Assembly (NCBI RefSeq): GCF_000967425.1
Contig: NZ_FO082820.1
Coordinates: 930,001 to 994,000 of the forward strand
DNA length: 64,000 nucleotides
Source: Pseudorhizobium banfieldiae
GTDB taxonomy: Bacteria > Pseudomonadota > Alphaproteobacteria > Rhizobiales > Rhizobiaceae
Reading direction: 5' to 3'
The position numbers were made by a program, and so were the translations under genes. This document shows, piece by piece, positions 27,941 to 37,319 of the stretch; positions within the stretch are counted from its first letter, which is position 1; the number at the start of each line of letters is the position of its first letter. The notes below the pieces were generated by a model. It made no database searches, was not told the origin of the DNA, and saw only the letters and a program-made list of their open reading frames with translations.

Positions 27941-28423
27941 ATGCCAAAAATTGACAAGTTCGATCTTGGCATTCTCGAGGCCCTGCAGCAGGACGCCCGG
28001 GCAACCAATGTAGAAGTCGCCGAACGCGTAAACCTCTCTCCTTCGCCCTGCCTGCGGCGGACGCGCATGCTGGAGGAAGGCGGCATCATCCGTGGTTACC
28101 GCGCCGACATCGACAGGCAGGCGATCGGGTTGGAACTGACGGTCTTCGTTTCCTTCAAGGTGATCCGCCATACGCGCGAAAATGCGCAGGCGCTGGAGCA
28201 GGCGCTGATCGACATTCCGGAAGTGATTGCCTGCCACATGATCTCCGGGCAGTCGGATTTCCTGGCTGAGGTCGTGGTCGAGAATCTTGCAGCCTATGAG
28301 CGCCTGCTGACGGAGAAACTGCTGGTCCTGCCGCAGGTCACCGACATCCAGTCGAATTTCTCCATCCGGGCCGTCAAGACCGGCGGCGCGCTGAAGCTGC
28401 CGCCGGTCCGTGAACGGGGCTAG
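27941..28423 (+). CDS. Lrp/AsnC-family regulator
   Basis: 160-aa DNA-binding protein: N-terminal HTH (DLGILEALQQDARATNVEVAE followed by SPSPCLRRTRMLEEGG) and a RAM ligand-binding domain from about residue 65. ATG 27941 (MPKIDKFD) is the typical start; the ATG at 27905 is possible. Divergent from the DMT transporter, with 130 bases between the starts; regulation of that gene is likely. Confidence 0.9.
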   Translation: MPKIDKFDLGILEALQQDARATNVEVAERVNLSPSPCLRRTRMLEEGGIIRGYRADIDRQAIGLELTVFVSFKVIRHTRENAQALEQALIDIPEVIACHMISGQSDFLAEVVVENLAAYERLLTEKLLVLPQVTDIQSNFSIRAVKTGGALKLPPVRERG

Positions 28424-29436
28424 AAGCCGGATAGGACGATCTTGCCCTTCGTCCGGCCGCTTTCGATCATCGAATGGGCGCGCTTGAGGTTCGCCGCATT
28501 GATCACACCATAGGTCTCGTTCAGCGTGGTGCGGATATCGCCGGCATCCACCATGTCTGCCACATGGTTCAGCAGCTTGTGCTGCTCGATCATGTCCGCC
28601 GTCTGCCAGACCGGACGGGCGAACATCATCTCCCAGTGGATGGAGAGCGACTTGCGCTTGAATGGACGCAGGTCCATCGGCTCCTTCGGATCGTCGATCA
28701 GCGAGAACCGCCCTTGCGGCGCGATCAGTTCCAGGACGTCGGCCACATGCTTTTCCGTCTGCGTGGTGGAGAAGACGAAAGCGGGCGAACCTATGCCCAA
28801 TGCCTCCACCTGGGGCGCCAGAGCATCGCTGTGGTCGATCACATGATGAGCCCCAAGCTCGCTGATCCAGACCTTTGTCTCCGGGCGTGATCCGGTCGCG
28901 ATGATGGTGAGATCGGTCAGGCGACGGGCGAGCTGGATGGCGATGGATCCCACGCCGCCAGCGCCGCCGATGATGAGGATTGCATTGGCCGCACCAGGAA
29001 CCGGGTCCTGCACCTTCATGCGGTGGAACATCGCTTCATAGGCCGTGATGGCGGTAAGCGGCAGGGCGGCAGCCTCCTCGAAGCTGAGGCTTGCAGGTTT
29101 CCTGCCGACGATCCGCTCGTCGACGAGGTGATACTCCGCATTGGTGCCCTGCCGATTGACGGCACCTGCATAGAAGACCTCGTCACCGGGCTTGAAGAGG
29201 GTGACCTCGCTTCCGACTGCCTTGACCACCCCCGCCGCGTCATACCCCAGCACCCGGTATTGCCCGTCTTCCACCGCTGCCGAGGCCCGGACCTTCGTAT
29301 CCACCGGGTTGACGGAAACCGCCCTGATCTCGACCAGGAGATCGCGGCCGGTGGCTGTGGGCATAGGCAGCTCGATGTCGATGAGCGCGGTATCCGCGTC
29401 GATGGGTTGGGGCTTGTTGAAGGCGACGGCGCGCAT
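28420..29436 (-). CDS. Zinc-type alcohol dehydrogenase / quinone oxidoreductase family
   Basis: 338-aa MDR-superfamily NAD(P)H enzyme. N-terminal GroES-like domain, nucleotide motif IIGGAGGVGSIAIQLAR, and YDAAGVV typical of the zinc-less quinone-oxidoreductase branch (ZADH, YhdH-like). No structural zinc Cys cluster is seen. The divergent HxlR regulator 105 bases away points to control by electrophile or quinone stress. The stop overlaps the end of the convergent Lrp gene by 4 bases. Confidence 0.88.
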   Translation of the reverse strand: MRAVAFNKPQPIDADTALIDIELPMPTATGRDLLVEIRAVSVNPVDTKVRASAAVEDGQYRVLGYDAAGVVKAVGSEVTLFKPGDEVFYAGAVNRQGTNAEYHLVDERIVGRKPASLSFEEAAALPLTAITAYEAMFHRMKVQDPVPGAANAILIIGGAGGVGSIAIQLARRLTDLTIIATGSRPETKVWISELGAHHVIDHSDALAPQVEALGIGSPAFVFSTTQTEKHVADVLELIAPQGRFSLIDDPKEPMDLRPFKRKSLSIHWEMMFARPVWQTADMIEQHKLLNHVADMVDAGDIRTTLNETYGVINAANLKRAHSMIESGRTKGKIVLSGF

Positions 29437-29541
29437 GCGGCTCTCCCTGTTCGTTGATTGCGTGCTCCATAGTTGCAGCCTATGCTCCCGAACCGCAAGA
29501 ATGCACATTTCCGCCACATAGTACCGAAAAGGATACTGTCG

Positions 29542-29937
29542 ATGTCCCGTCCCCGCGCCAAGCTGACCGGCAACTTCCCCGGATGTCCGGTGGAATCGAC
29601 CCTGAGCTTCCTCGACGGCAAGTGGAAGGGCGTGATCCTCTATCACCTCCTCACCGACGGCACGCTGCGGTTCAACGAGCTGCGCCGCCGCATTCCCTCG
29701 GTCACGCAGCGCATGCTGACTAAGCAGTTGCGGGAACTGGAGGAGGCGGAGCTCATCACCCGCACCATCTTTCCGGTGGTGCCGCCGCGGGTCGATTACG
29801 CCCTGACTCCGCTGGGGCAGAGTCTCGAGCCTGTGGTGGCGGCACTGCACGCCTGGGGCAAACGGCACGTCCTCTGCCGAAACGGTGAGAAGACGGTCGT
29901 GAAGCCGGAGCCGGCGACCCAGCCGGCAGCTGCCTGA
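29542..29937 (+). CDS. HxlR-family regulator
   Basis: 131-aa winged-helix protein with the HxlR pattern: conserved N-terminal Cys (GCPVESTLSFLDGKWK), RFNELRRRIPSVTQRMLTKQLRELEEAELI, and the YALTPLGQSL wing. The Cys at about residue 15 is the likely redox sensor. Divergent from the MDR oxidoreductase gene, the family's common layout. ATG 29542 chosen by family N-terminus. Confidence 0.92.
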   Translation: MSRPRAKLTGNFPGCPVESTLSFLDGKWKGVILYHLLTDGTLRFNELRRRIPSVTQRMLTKQLRELEEAELITRTIFPVVPPRVDYALTPLGQSLEPVVAALHAWGKRHVLCRNGEKTVVKPEPATQPAAA

Positions 29938-30077
29938 GCGGATATTCTTGCCAACTCCGTAACGCCTCAGTCACCGGAAATCTGCCGGCATCTGCTGGCG
30001 AAGGAGCAGCAGAGCAACCATTTTTGCCATGGCTCGTTGTTCGGCGGGCTGACCTGCAGGCAGAGCGAAAGCGCCAG

Positions 30078-31016
30078 ATGAACCTTGTTGCCGTCTTCAA
30101 CCGCGATGGCGGAACCTTCAAGACCACCGAGATGGACGCCTATTGCGCCCGGGCGGCCGAGACGTTCAAGAACGCCGGTCATCAGATCCAGTGCCATGTC
30201 GTCTCCGGCAAGGATGTCGTTTCGACGATGCAGCGCGTGGCGGCGATCCCAGAGGTGGAGGGACTGATTGCCGGAGGCGGCGACGGCACCATTTCCGCGG
30301 CAGCCGACATTGCCTGGCGCAATGGCCTGACACTCGGCATCGTTCCGGCCGGGACGATGAACCTCTTCGCGCGATCCCTCAAGCTGCCGCTCGATATCTG
30401 GGACGTCCTCGACGTCCTGGCGCAGGGGAAGATCGAGAATGTCGATATCGCCAGCGCCAACGGCAGGAGCTTCATCCATCAGTTTTCCGCCGGTCTTCAC
30501 GCACGCATGGTCCGTTACCGGAATTCCATGACGTTTGGGTCACGTCTCGGGAAGATCCGCGCCAGCACGCGGGCCGTGCTGGGGGTGATGTTCAATCCCC
30601 CGGAATTCGAGGTGGAGTTTAATGCCGAAGGGAAGTTAGGGCACCGCAAGGTCTCCGCCATTTCCGTGTCGAACAACGAGTTCGGCCAGGACCCGCTGCT
30701 CGTAGCGCCGGATGTGACGGGCGGCCATCTCGGCTTCTACATTGCCGACCCGCTGACGCCAGCGGGCGTGGCCCAACTCGCCTACGACATCCTGCGGGGC
30801 CGCCTGAAGGAGAACGAATCTGTCACGGCCATGACCACCACCGAGGTCGAGCTGCACTTCCCGCGCGAACGAAAGGACGTCCGCTGCGTCATCGACGGGG
30901 AACTGCTGCCCATGGACCGTGACGTCAAGCTGCGCATCCACGCCGGTGAGCTCAAGGTTCTCGTGCCTCGCGAACCCGGCGAACTTGAGCAGGAAGAGGC
31001 GGGAAGCGGCATCTGA
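30078..31016 (+). CDS. Diacylglycerol kinase-family lipid kinase
   Basis: 312-aa cytoplasmic kinase. Nucleotide motif GGGDGTISAAADIA and the GIVPAGTMNLFARSL segment are typical of the DAGK catalytic family (YegS-like). ATG 30078 (MNLVAVFN) is the family start; the upstream extension to 30024 is not. Its substrate is probably a diacylglycerol or a related lipid, not determinable here. Ends 4 bases from the convergent glutamine-synthetase-like gene. Confidence 0.88.
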   Translation: MNLVAVFNRDGGTFKTTEMDAYCARAAETFKNAGHQIQCHVVSGKDVVSTMQRVAAIPEVEGLIAGGGDGTISAAADIAWRNGLTLGIVPAGTMNLFARSLKLPLDIWDVLDVLAQGKIENVDIASANGRSFIHQFSAGLHARMVRYRNSMTFGSRLGKIRASTRAVLGVMFNPPEFEVEFNAEGKLGHRKVSAISVSNNEFGQDPLLVAPDVTGGHLGFYIADPLTPAGVAQLAYDILRGRLKENESVTAMTTTEVELHFPRERKDVRCVIDGELLPMDRDVKLRIHAGELKVLVPREPGELEQEEAGSGI

Positions 31017-31020
31017 CCCT

Positions 31021-32352
31021 TCAGATGCGCGGCAGATAGGTGCGGTAGTCGAAATCGGAGACCGTGCGCAGGTAGGTGAGCGCCTCCTTCCGCTTCGTAT
31101 CCGCATAGAGCTTCTGGTAGCGTTCGCCGAAGACGTCGCGAATGAAGGCGGATGCGGCGAAGTCTTCGACAGCGGTGAGGAAGTCATGCGTCAGGCGGCG
31201 ATTGCCCGGCGCCGGCTGGCCGGGTTCGGTTGGCAGGCCCGCGTCGAGCGTCTGTTCGATTCCAAGCAGCATTCCTCCCAATATGGCAGTCAGCAGCAGA
31301 TAGGGATTGGCATCGGCGCCGGCGACCCGGTGCTCGATACGCGCTGCCGGCCCGTCCTTGTCAGGTATGCGCACGGCCGTTCCGCGGTGGCCATAGCCCC
31401 AGTCGATGTCGACGGGCGCGAAGGATCCCGGCTGGAAACGTCGATAGGAATTGGCAAAAGGCGCGAAGATCAGCTGCGCGTCGCGCATCGTGTCCAGCAT
31501 TCCGGCACAGACGGATTTGAGGAGCGCCGGCTCGCCGCCCTTGGCATCAAGGATGTTGTTTCCGTCGCGGTCGATGATGCTCGCATGGACATGCAGGCCC
31601 GAGCCGGCATGCTCGGCATAGGGCTTTGCCATGCAGGTGGATTTCAGGCCGTGGCGCTTCGCCGCCTGTTCGGCAATCCGCTTGAGATAGACGCAGTCGT
31701 CGGCGGCGGCGAGGGCATCCGGCCGGTGCAGGAGGTTGATCTCGAACTGGCCCGGGCCAAACTCGGCCGTGGTGGCGTCCGCAGGCAGGCCCTGCGCCTT
31801 CGCCCATGAGCGGACGGTCTGCAGGTAACTGTCCAGCGCATTGACCGCGCTCATGTCGTAGAGCTGAAAGCCGTTCGGCTCCCCGCGGAATGCAAGGCTT
31901 TCCGGCGGACGCGGCCTGCCGGTCTCGCGCCAGTCGCCCTCCACCACATAGAATTCCAGCTCGGTGGCCACCACTGGCGTGAGCTCGCGTTCCTCATATC
32001 GTTGAAGCAGGGCGGCAAGGATGGCGCGCGGGTCCATGAAGCTCGGGCTGCCGTCCAACTCGTGCATCGTTGACAGCACTTGCTGTGACCCCTGCGGTGC
32101 CCACGGCATGGGCGCGAGGCTGCGACGGTCCGGAAGGCAGATACCGTCGGGGTCGCCGATCGACAGGGACAGTCCGGTGATGTCGTCATTGTCGTCACCC
32201 CAGATGTCGAGCGACTGCGTCGAGGAGGGGAGCCGGACAGTGCCATCCCAAACCTTCCTTTCCGCCTCCAGCGGGATCTGCTTGCCGCGCAGGTCACCAT
32301 TCATGCCGACGAGCAGGATTTCGATGCGGGGAGGGGCATTCTCGGCGGTCAT
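31021..32352 (-). CDS. puuA: Glutamine synthetase-like enzyme, probable gamma-glutamylputrescine synthetase
   Basis: 443-aa GS-fold ligase. ATP and metal motifs include ELEFYVVEGDW, AEFGPGQFEIN, HVHASI and the RIEHRVAGADANPYL segment. The family that sits beside a polyamine aminotransferase is gamma-glutamylputrescine synthetase (PuuA), which joins glutamate to putrescine. The divergent aminotransferase 83 bases away supports a polyamine role. A different amine substrate cannot be excluded. Confidence 0.8.
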   Translation of the reverse strand: MTAENAPPRIEILLVGMNGDLRGKQIPLEAERKVWDGTVRLPSSTQSLDIWGDDNDDITGLSLSIGDPDGICLPDRRSLAPMPWAPQGSQQVLSTMHELDGSPSFMDPRAILAALLQRYEERELTPVVATELEFYVVEGDWRETGRPRPPESLAFRGEPNGFQLYDMSAVNALDSYLQTVRSWAKAQGLPADATTAEFGPGQFEINLLHRPDALAAADDCVYLKRIAEQAAKRHGLKSTCMAKPYAEHAGSGLHVHASIIDRDGNNILDAKGGEPALLKSVCAGMLDTMRDAQLIFAPFANSYRRFQPGSFAPVDIDWGYGHRGTAVRIPDKDGPAARIEHRVAGADANPYLLLTAILGGMLLGIEQTLDAGLPTEPGQPAPGNRRLTHDFLTAVEDFAASAFIRDVFGERYQKLYADTKRKEALTYLRTVSDFDYRTYLPRI

Positions 32353-32435
32353 GGGAAGTCTTCAGAAGGGAGTTGCGAAGCTTCGTTCGTAGCCGATAAG
32401 ACTTGGGCAGACAATCTTGCCTCCGGAAGACCCCA
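32353..32435. promoter_or_regulatory. Divergent control region of the polyamine pair
   Basis: 83 bases separate the two divergent starts and must hold both promoters. No certain operator is visible. Confidence 0.4.
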
Positions 32436-33803
32436 ATGACCTCTGCCACAGTCCTCTCCAATCTCGGCGCCATCGATGCCGCCCACCACCTGCATCCCTT
32501 CTCGGACATGAAGAAGCTCAATGCGGCAGGCACGCGGGTTATCGAGCGGGCCGAGGGCGTGCATATCTTCGACAGCACCGGCAAGAAATACCTCGATGCC
32601 TTTGCCGGCCTCTGGTGCGTCAATGTCGGCTATGGGCGGCGAGAGATCGCCGAGGCGGTTCATCGCCAGATGAGCGAGCTGCCCTATTACAACAGCTTCT
32701 TCGGCACGACGACACCGCCGACGATCCTGCTTGCGCAGAAGATCGCCTCACATGCCGGCGGCAAGCTGAACCGCGTCTTCTTCACCAATTCCGGCTCCGA
32801 AGCCTCCGACACCTGGTTTCGCATGGCGCGGGTCTACTGGAAGGCGCTTGGCAAGCTGGAGAAGACGCAGGTCATCGCCCGCCGCAACGCCTATCACGGC
32901 TCGACGGTCGCCGGTGCCTCGCTCGGTGGCATGAAGTGGATGCACGAGCAGGGCAACCTGCCGATCGAAGGGATTCACCACATCGGTCAGCCCTACTGGT
33001 ATGCGGAGGGCGGCGATCTTTCGCCGGCTGAGTTCGGCCTGAAGGTGGCCCGCGAACTGGAGCAGAAGATCGACGAACTTGGGGAAGATCGTGTCGCCGC
33101 CTTCGTCGCCGAGCCGATCCAGGGCGCCGGCGGTGTGATCATACCTCCGGAGACCTACTGGCCCGAGGTCGCCCGCATCTGCCGCGAACGCGACATCCTG
33201 CTCGTCTCCGACGAGGTGATCTGCGGCTTCGGACGGCTCGGCTCCTGGTTCGGATACCAGCACTACGGGGTGGAGCCCGATCTTGCGCCGATCGCCAAGG
33301 GGCTCTCCTCCGGTTACCTGCCCATCGGCGGCGTGATGGTGAGCGACCGGGTGGCGGACGTGATGGTGGAGGAGCTCGGCGATTTCTACCACGGCTTCAC
33401 CTATTCCGGGCATCCGGTCTGTGCCGCGGCGGCACTGGAAAACCTGCGCATCATCGAGGAAGAGGGGCTGGTCGAACGTATCCGCGACGACATCGGGCCC
33501 TATTTCGCCGCCGCCTGGAAAAGCCTGGAGAGCCATGAGGTGGTGGGTGAGGCCGAGAGCGTCGGGCTGATGGGTGGCCTGCAACTGGCGGCCGACAAAT
33601 GGGCCCGCCGGCGCTATGCCAAGCCCGACGACATCGGCACGCTGGTGCGCAACCACTGCGTCGAAAACGGCCTGATCATGCGGGCTACCGGCGACCGCAT
33701 GCTCGCCTCGCCGGCCTTCACCATCAGCCGTTCGGAGGTGGACGAGGTGGTCGACAAGCTGCGCAAGGCGCTCGACCACCTGCGGGACACGGTCAGGGAA
33801 TAG
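32436..33803 (+). CDS. Class III aminotransferase, probable putrescine--pyruvate aminotransferase
   Basis: 455-aa PLP enzyme of the omega-aminotransferase family. Motifs include FTNSGSEASDTWFRMAR, the aspartate of the cofactor site in LLVSDEVICGFGRLG, and the Schiff-base Lys in APIAKGLSSGYLPIGG. Best matches the SpuC-type polyamine:pyruvate aminotransferases. Divergent from the puuA-like gene. The exact amine donor is inferred from context. Confidence 0.88.
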   Translation: MTSATVLSNLGAIDAAHHLHPFSDMKKLNAAGTRVIERAEGVHIFDSTGKKYLDAFAGLWCVNVGYGRREIAEAVHRQMSELPYYNSFFGTTTPPTILLAQKIASHAGGKLNRVFFTNSGSEASDTWFRMARVYWKALGKLEKTQVIARRNAYHGSTVAGASLGGMKWMHEQGNLPIEGIHHIGQPYWYAEGGDLSPAEFGLKVARELEQKIDELGEDRVAAFVAEPIQGAGGVIIPPETYWPEVARICRERDILLVSDEVICGFGRLGSWFGYQHYGVEPDLAPIAKGLSSGYLPIGGVMVSDRVADVMVEELGDFYHGFTYSGHPVCAAAALENLRIIEEEGLVERIRDDIGPYFAAAWKSLESHEVVGEAESVGLMGGLQLAADKWARRRYAKPDDIGTLVRNHCVENGLIMRATGDRMLASPAFTISRSEVDEVVDKLRKALDHLRDTVRE

Positions 33804-33821
33804 TCTCGACGTCTGTCGAAT

Positions 33822-35324
33822 TTACTGGAACGCGGTCTCGTAGAAGCTTCTGAGCTTGCGCGAATGGAGGCGTTCCACCGGCATCGCGGCGAGCTTCTGC
33901 ACGGCGCGGATGCCGATCTGCAGGTGCTGGCTGACCTGGGTGCGGTAGAAGGCGGTCGCCATGCCCGGCAGTTTCAACTCACCGTGCAGCGGCTTGTCGG
34001 AAACGCAGAGCAGGGTGCCGTACGGCACGCGGAAGCGGAAGCCGTTGGCCGCGATCGTCGCCGATTCCATGTCGAGCGCGATCGCCCGCGACTGCGACAG
34101 CCTTTTCACCGGGCCGCGCTGGTCGCGCAGTTCCCAGTTGCGGTTGTCGATTGTCGCGACCGTTCCGGTGCGCATGATGCGCTTGAGTTCGAAGCCCTCA
34201 TAGCCCGTCACCTCCTCGACCGCATCCTCGAGCGCCTGCTGAACCTCTGCCAGCGCGGGGATCGGGACCCATACCGGCAGGTCGTCGTCCAGCACATGGT
34301 CCTCGCGGACATACGCATGGGCGAGCACGTAATCACCCAGCCGCTGGCTGTTTCGCAGGCCGGCGCAGTGGCCGACCATCAGCCAGGCATGCGGACGCAG
34401 GACGGCGATATGGTCGGTAATGGTCTTGGCGTTTGACGGGCCGACGCCGATGTTGACCAGCGTGATCCCGGCATGCCCCTTCTTCTTCAGGTGATAGGCG
34501 GGCATCTGGGGCAGGCGCCCGACGAGGGCGGTTTCCTCGCGGGGCTCTCCCGGATAGGTGACGAGATTGCCCGGCTCGACGAACGCATCATAGCCTTCGC
34601 CGCCCTTGGCCATCATCTCGCGTGCCCAGGCGGCGAATTCGTCGATATAGAACTGGTAGTTTGTGAACAGCACGAAGTTCTGGAAATGCTCGGCGCTGGT
34701 CGCCGTATAATGGCTGAGGCGGGCCAGTGAATAGTCGATGCGCTGCGCCGTGAAGGGCGCGAGCGGGGCGGGCTCGCCCGTTACCTGGTCGTATTCGCCA
34801 TTGGCGATCAGGTCGTCGGTGTTGTTGAGATCTGGCGTGTCGAACAGATCGCGCAGCGAGACATCGGCAAGCCCGGCGGTCGCCGACGCCTCCACATGGG
34901 CACCCTCGCCGAAGGCAAAGTGCAACGGAATCGGCGTGGCGGATTCCGACACCGTAATCGGGACATTGTGGTTCCTCATCAGCAGCCCGAGTTGTTCCTT
35001 CAGGTAGTGACGGAAGAGCTTCGGCCGTGTGATCGTGGTGGTGTAGATCCCCGGCGACGTGACGTGTCCATAGGAAAGGCGCGAGTCTGCATGACCGAAC
35101 GACGTCGTCTCTATGCTGACCTGGGGATAGCAGGCGCGGTACCGCCCGGTCACCGGACTGCCATTGGCCAAGGCTCCAAAGGCATCGATCAGGAAGCGGG
35201 TGTTGCGTTCATAAAGCTCTGTGAGCGCGTCCACGGCTTCAGCCGGATCGTCGAAGACAACTGTCTCGTAGGGGCTGGGGCTGATGAAGGGGAGAGGGGA
35301 AAGAGAAAAGATTCGCTTGCTCAT
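33822..35324 (-). CDS. amn: AMP nucleosidase
   Basis: 500-aa cytoplasmic enzyme that splits AMP into adenine and ribose 5-phosphate. The sequence is a full-length AMN: N-terminal AMP-nucleosidase domain (SPYETVVFDDPAEAVDALTE) and a C-terminal nucleoside-phosphorylase fold with GVGPSNAKTITDHIAVLRP, VGHCAGLRNSQRLGDYVLA and ALDMESATIAANGFRFRVPYG. Single gene. Confidence 0.95.
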   Translation of the reverse strand: MSKRIFSLSPLPFISPSPYETVVFDDPAEAVDALTELYERNTRFLIDAFGALANGSPVTGRYRACYPQVSIETTSFGHADSRLSYGHVTSPGIYTTTITRPKLFRHYLKEQLGLLMRNHNVPITVSESATPIPLHFAFGEGAHVEASATAGLADVSLRDLFDTPDLNNTDDLIANGEYDQVTGEPAPLAPFTAQRIDYSLARLSHYTATSAEHFQNFVLFTNYQFYIDEFAAWAREMMAKGGEGYDAFVEPGNLVTYPGEPREETALVGRLPQMPAYHLKKKGHAGITLVNIGVGPSNAKTITDHIAVLRPHAWLMVGHCAGLRNSQRLGDYVLAHAYVREDHVLDDDLPVWVPIPALAEVQQALEDAVEEVTGYEGFELKRIMRTGTVATIDNRNWELRDQRGPVKRLSQSRAIALDMESATIAANGFRFRVPYGTLLCVSDKPLHGELKLPGMATAFYRTQVSQHLQIGIRAVQKLAAMPVERLHSRKLRSFYETAFQ

Positions 35325-35381
35325 GGGCCATTATAGGATGAAGTCGTTGACAAGCAAAAGACGTCATCCCGTCGACAGGCG

Positions 35382-35579
35382 TCAAGACATCGACTGGCGC
35401 TGCAAGCTGACGAACAGCACGAAGCCCGCGCCTTGCTTGGGTGCCAGACCATCGGCCTTCGCGTGAATGGTCACGGCAGCCAGCGGGCCGACGAGAAGGA
35501 GGGCCGCAAGCGTCATGCGCAGCAGCATCGGCGCCAGGTGCGCGGAACGCGAGTTTTTGGGATGATCGCTTGTCCTCAT
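35382..35579 (-). CDS. Small membrane or secreted protein (65 aa), coupled
   Basis: ATG 35579 overlaps the stop of the gene upstream as ATGA, which argues that both are translated. One hydrophobic segment (LLRMTLAALLLVGPLAAVTI) suggests a membrane anchor or signal. Not recognised. Confidence 0.5.
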   Translation of the reverse strand: MRTSDHPKNSRSAHLAPMLLRMTLAALLLVGPLAAVTIHAKADGLAPKQGAGFVLFVSLQRQSMS

Positions 35580-35743
35580 AGGAGGGCTCCGCAGAAGGGA
35601 GACAACCCGGTGCACCGGCCAGCGAAGCCGAGATCCGAGCGCCTTGCCCAGCTTCCGGCATTCCCGACCATCGCACCGAAGAGGATCGCGAAGTTCACGC
35701 AGATCAGCGTGACGTTGATGAAGTGGCGAACAAGTGCAGACAT
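35576..35743 (-). CDS. Small membrane protein (55 aa), unknown
   Basis: Reads MSALVRHFINVTLICVNFAI and then LFGAMVGNAGSW. GGGGAAGAGA stands just before ATG 35743. One hydrophobic helix, then a basic, Cys-containing tail. The stop overlaps the next start by ATGA, so the two small genes form a coupled pair. Not recognised. Confidence 0.5.
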   Translation of the reverse strand: MSALVRHFINVTLICVNFAILFGAMVGNAGSWARRSDLGFAGRCTGLSPFCGALL

Positions 35744-35873
35744 TCTCTTCCCCAAACCCTATTGGGAGCAGAGAGTATCAATGCCCGCTGAACTCCGCCT
35801 GAGGCGGTGGTTCATCTGGCGTTCAGCGAAGTAATGCTCGCAATTCCGTCCACGGTACTCCTACCCAAGACGC

Positions 35874-35902
35874 AAAAAAGCCGGCGTTGGGCCGGCTTTT
35901 TC
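35874..35902. terminator. Rho-independent terminator, usable in both directions
   Basis: AAAAAAGCCGGC-GTTGG-GCCGGCTTTTT: a GC stem flanked by A and T runs on both sides, 55 bases past the stop of the first GDYYEGA gene (minus). Confidence 0.85.
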
Positions 35903-35956
35903 GATTTCCGCTCGAAGAATGCGACCCGAGCGGGAACGGTGGCTTGAATGAACCGA

Positions 35957-36226
35957 TCAGTTCGTCGGACGGAGCGCACCTTCGTAGTAGTCGCCGCGGT
36001 CCTGGGTACCGTCGATGTCGGTATTGGCCATGTTGCGATCCCGGATCATCCAGTTGCTGTCACCGTTGATGCTGCCGGTCGACATTGTATCAACCTGGGT
36101 ATCATCGATGCTCGGCGGGGATTCTGCATATGGCTCGTACTGCGTCGACTGGGCAAATGCCGAGCCCGCAAAAGCAGAAGAAGCGATGAGAGCGGCAACA
36201 AAACCGGTGGTAAGGGAGGTTTTCAT
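35957..36226 (-). CDS. Small secreted GDYYEGA-family protein, copy 1 (divergent)
   Basis: 89 aa with a signal peptide (FVAALIASSAFAGSAFA). The mature part is acidic and ends DRGDYYEGALRPTN. This copy has only the C-terminal GDYYEGA motif; the three others carry one at each end. GGAGG precedes ATG 36224-36226. A strong terminator follows. Function unknown; probably periplasmic. Confidence 0.7.
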   Translation of the reverse strand: MKTSLTTGFVAALIASSAFAGSAFAQSTQYEPYAESPPSIDDTQVDTMSTGSINGDSNWMIRDRNMANTDIDGTQDRGDYYEGALRPTN

Positions 36227-36677
36227 GTCCTGTCCTTTCTTTGGGTTATCCTTTGCCAGCGCGCCGTGTGGCGGCTTGCAGGACAGAAACCCACTCGGCA
36301 GGACATCGTTCCGCAAAAGATGATTATCGGCGTTCACAAAGAATGCGAGCAACATCAAGCGGATGTTATCTTCTGCGTGATCTGGATTTGAGGCGTCGGT
36401 GGGGCGAACCCGGTGTATTGCCGGCGCTCGCTTGAACCGCAGTCTTCGTTGATTCGCGTCGCCACCTGTTCTATCATGACCAAGCGATGGCGAGCCGCAG
36501 GCTTCTTCATCGTGTCAGGTGGAGGGCGATTGCGACCCGCCGTCCAGCCGGTGTCTTGAATGAACTGCAAAGACCAGCCGCGAGAGCGGCTGGTCTTTCG
36601 GTATTCGTAAGAAGTTCAGCCTCGTACGGCTCGTCGCAGGCGGTGGATCAATGCGTTGAGCCGTGCGGGGTAAGCGA
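36227..36677. other. Gap of 451 bases between family copies
   Basis: No convincing gene. It holds the promoter of copy 1 and the inverted repeat at 36569-36598. A 71-codon open frame on the minus strand has no ribosome site or recognisable protein character. Confidence 0.5.
36569..36598. terminator. Strong hairpin behind GDYYEGA copy 2
   Basis: AAAGACCAGCCG-CGAGAG-CGGCTGGTCTTT: a perfect 12-pair stem beginning with A3 and ending with T3, so it could work in either direction. It lies about 80 bases past the stop at 36678. Confidence 0.7.
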
Positions 36678-36911
36678 TTACTGCGGGCGGTTTGCGCCTT
36701 CGTAGTAGTCGCCACGGTCGGGAGCCTGGCGTACATCCTGAGACGCGAATTCAGCGCGATCGCTGATGCTGCCGGTCTGAACACGGTCGATCCGGCTGTT
36801 CGCGGCGTCCTTGGCTGCGCCCTCGTAATAATCGCCAGCTGCGAGTGCTGCGCCACCGAAGGTCGCGGTGGCGATAAGAGCTGCGGCGAGGGTGGTGATT
36901 GACTTGGTCAT
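36678..36911 (-). CDS. Small secreted GDYYEGA-family protein, copy 2
   Basis: 77 aa. Signal peptide MTKSITTLAAALIATATFGG..LA, then AGDYYEGAAK at the mature N-terminus, RIDRVQTGSISDRA in the middle and DRGDYYEGANRPQ at the end. Very close to copy 3 (shared DVRQxPDRGDYYEGANRP). GAAGGGAAA lies before the ATG. Unknown function. Confidence 0.72.
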   Translation of the reverse strand: MTKSITTLAAALIATATFGGAALAAGDYYEGAAKDAANSRIDRVQTGSISDRAEFASQDVRQAPDRGDYYEGANRPQ

Positions 36912-36996
36912 GGTGAATTTCCCTTCTTTGATAGGGCTGCCGTGCGGAAAGTTTGCGACCTGAGGCACGGCTAGCCGGTGTGTCGAATGAACTGCG

Positions 36997-37233
36997 TTAG
37001 TTGGGGCGGTTTGCGCCTTCGTAGTAGTCGCCGCGGTCAGGCGTCTGGCGGACGTCCTGTTCAGGGTAACCTGCGCGGTCGCCGATGCTGCCCGTCTGGA
37101 CACGGTCGATGCGGAATGCTTCCGTCGTCTTGGAGGCACCTTCATAGTAGTCGCCGTCGGCGAGAGCTGCGCCACCGAAGGTAGCGGAAGCGATGAGGGC
37201 TGCGGCGAGGGTCGAGGTAAGAGACTTGGTCAT
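36997..37233 (-). CDS. Small secreted GDYYEGA-family protein, copy 3
   Basis: 78 aa. Signal peptide MTKSLTSTLAAALIASATFG, then DGDYYEGASK, RIDRVQTGSIGDRAG and DVRQTPDRGDYYEGANRPN. DNA around the stop and the leader is shared with copies 2 and 4, so these arose by tandem duplication. AAGGAAAA lies before the ATG. Confidence 0.72.
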   Translation of the reverse strand: MTKSLTSTLAAALIASATFGGAALADGDYYEGASKTTEAFRIDRVQTGSIGDRAGYPEQDVRQTPDRGDYYEGANRPN

Positions 37234-37319
37234 TGGAGTTTTCCTTCTTTGGTCAGGCTGGCGTGCCGAGAGTTTGCGACCTGGGGCACGACAAGCCGGG
37301 TTCTTGAATGAACTGCGGT

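Noticed and set aside
36355..36570. 71-codon minus frame between GDYYEGA copies
   Set aside because: Lacks the family's signal peptide, motif and ribosome site; it ends among AT-rich sequence and a terminator.
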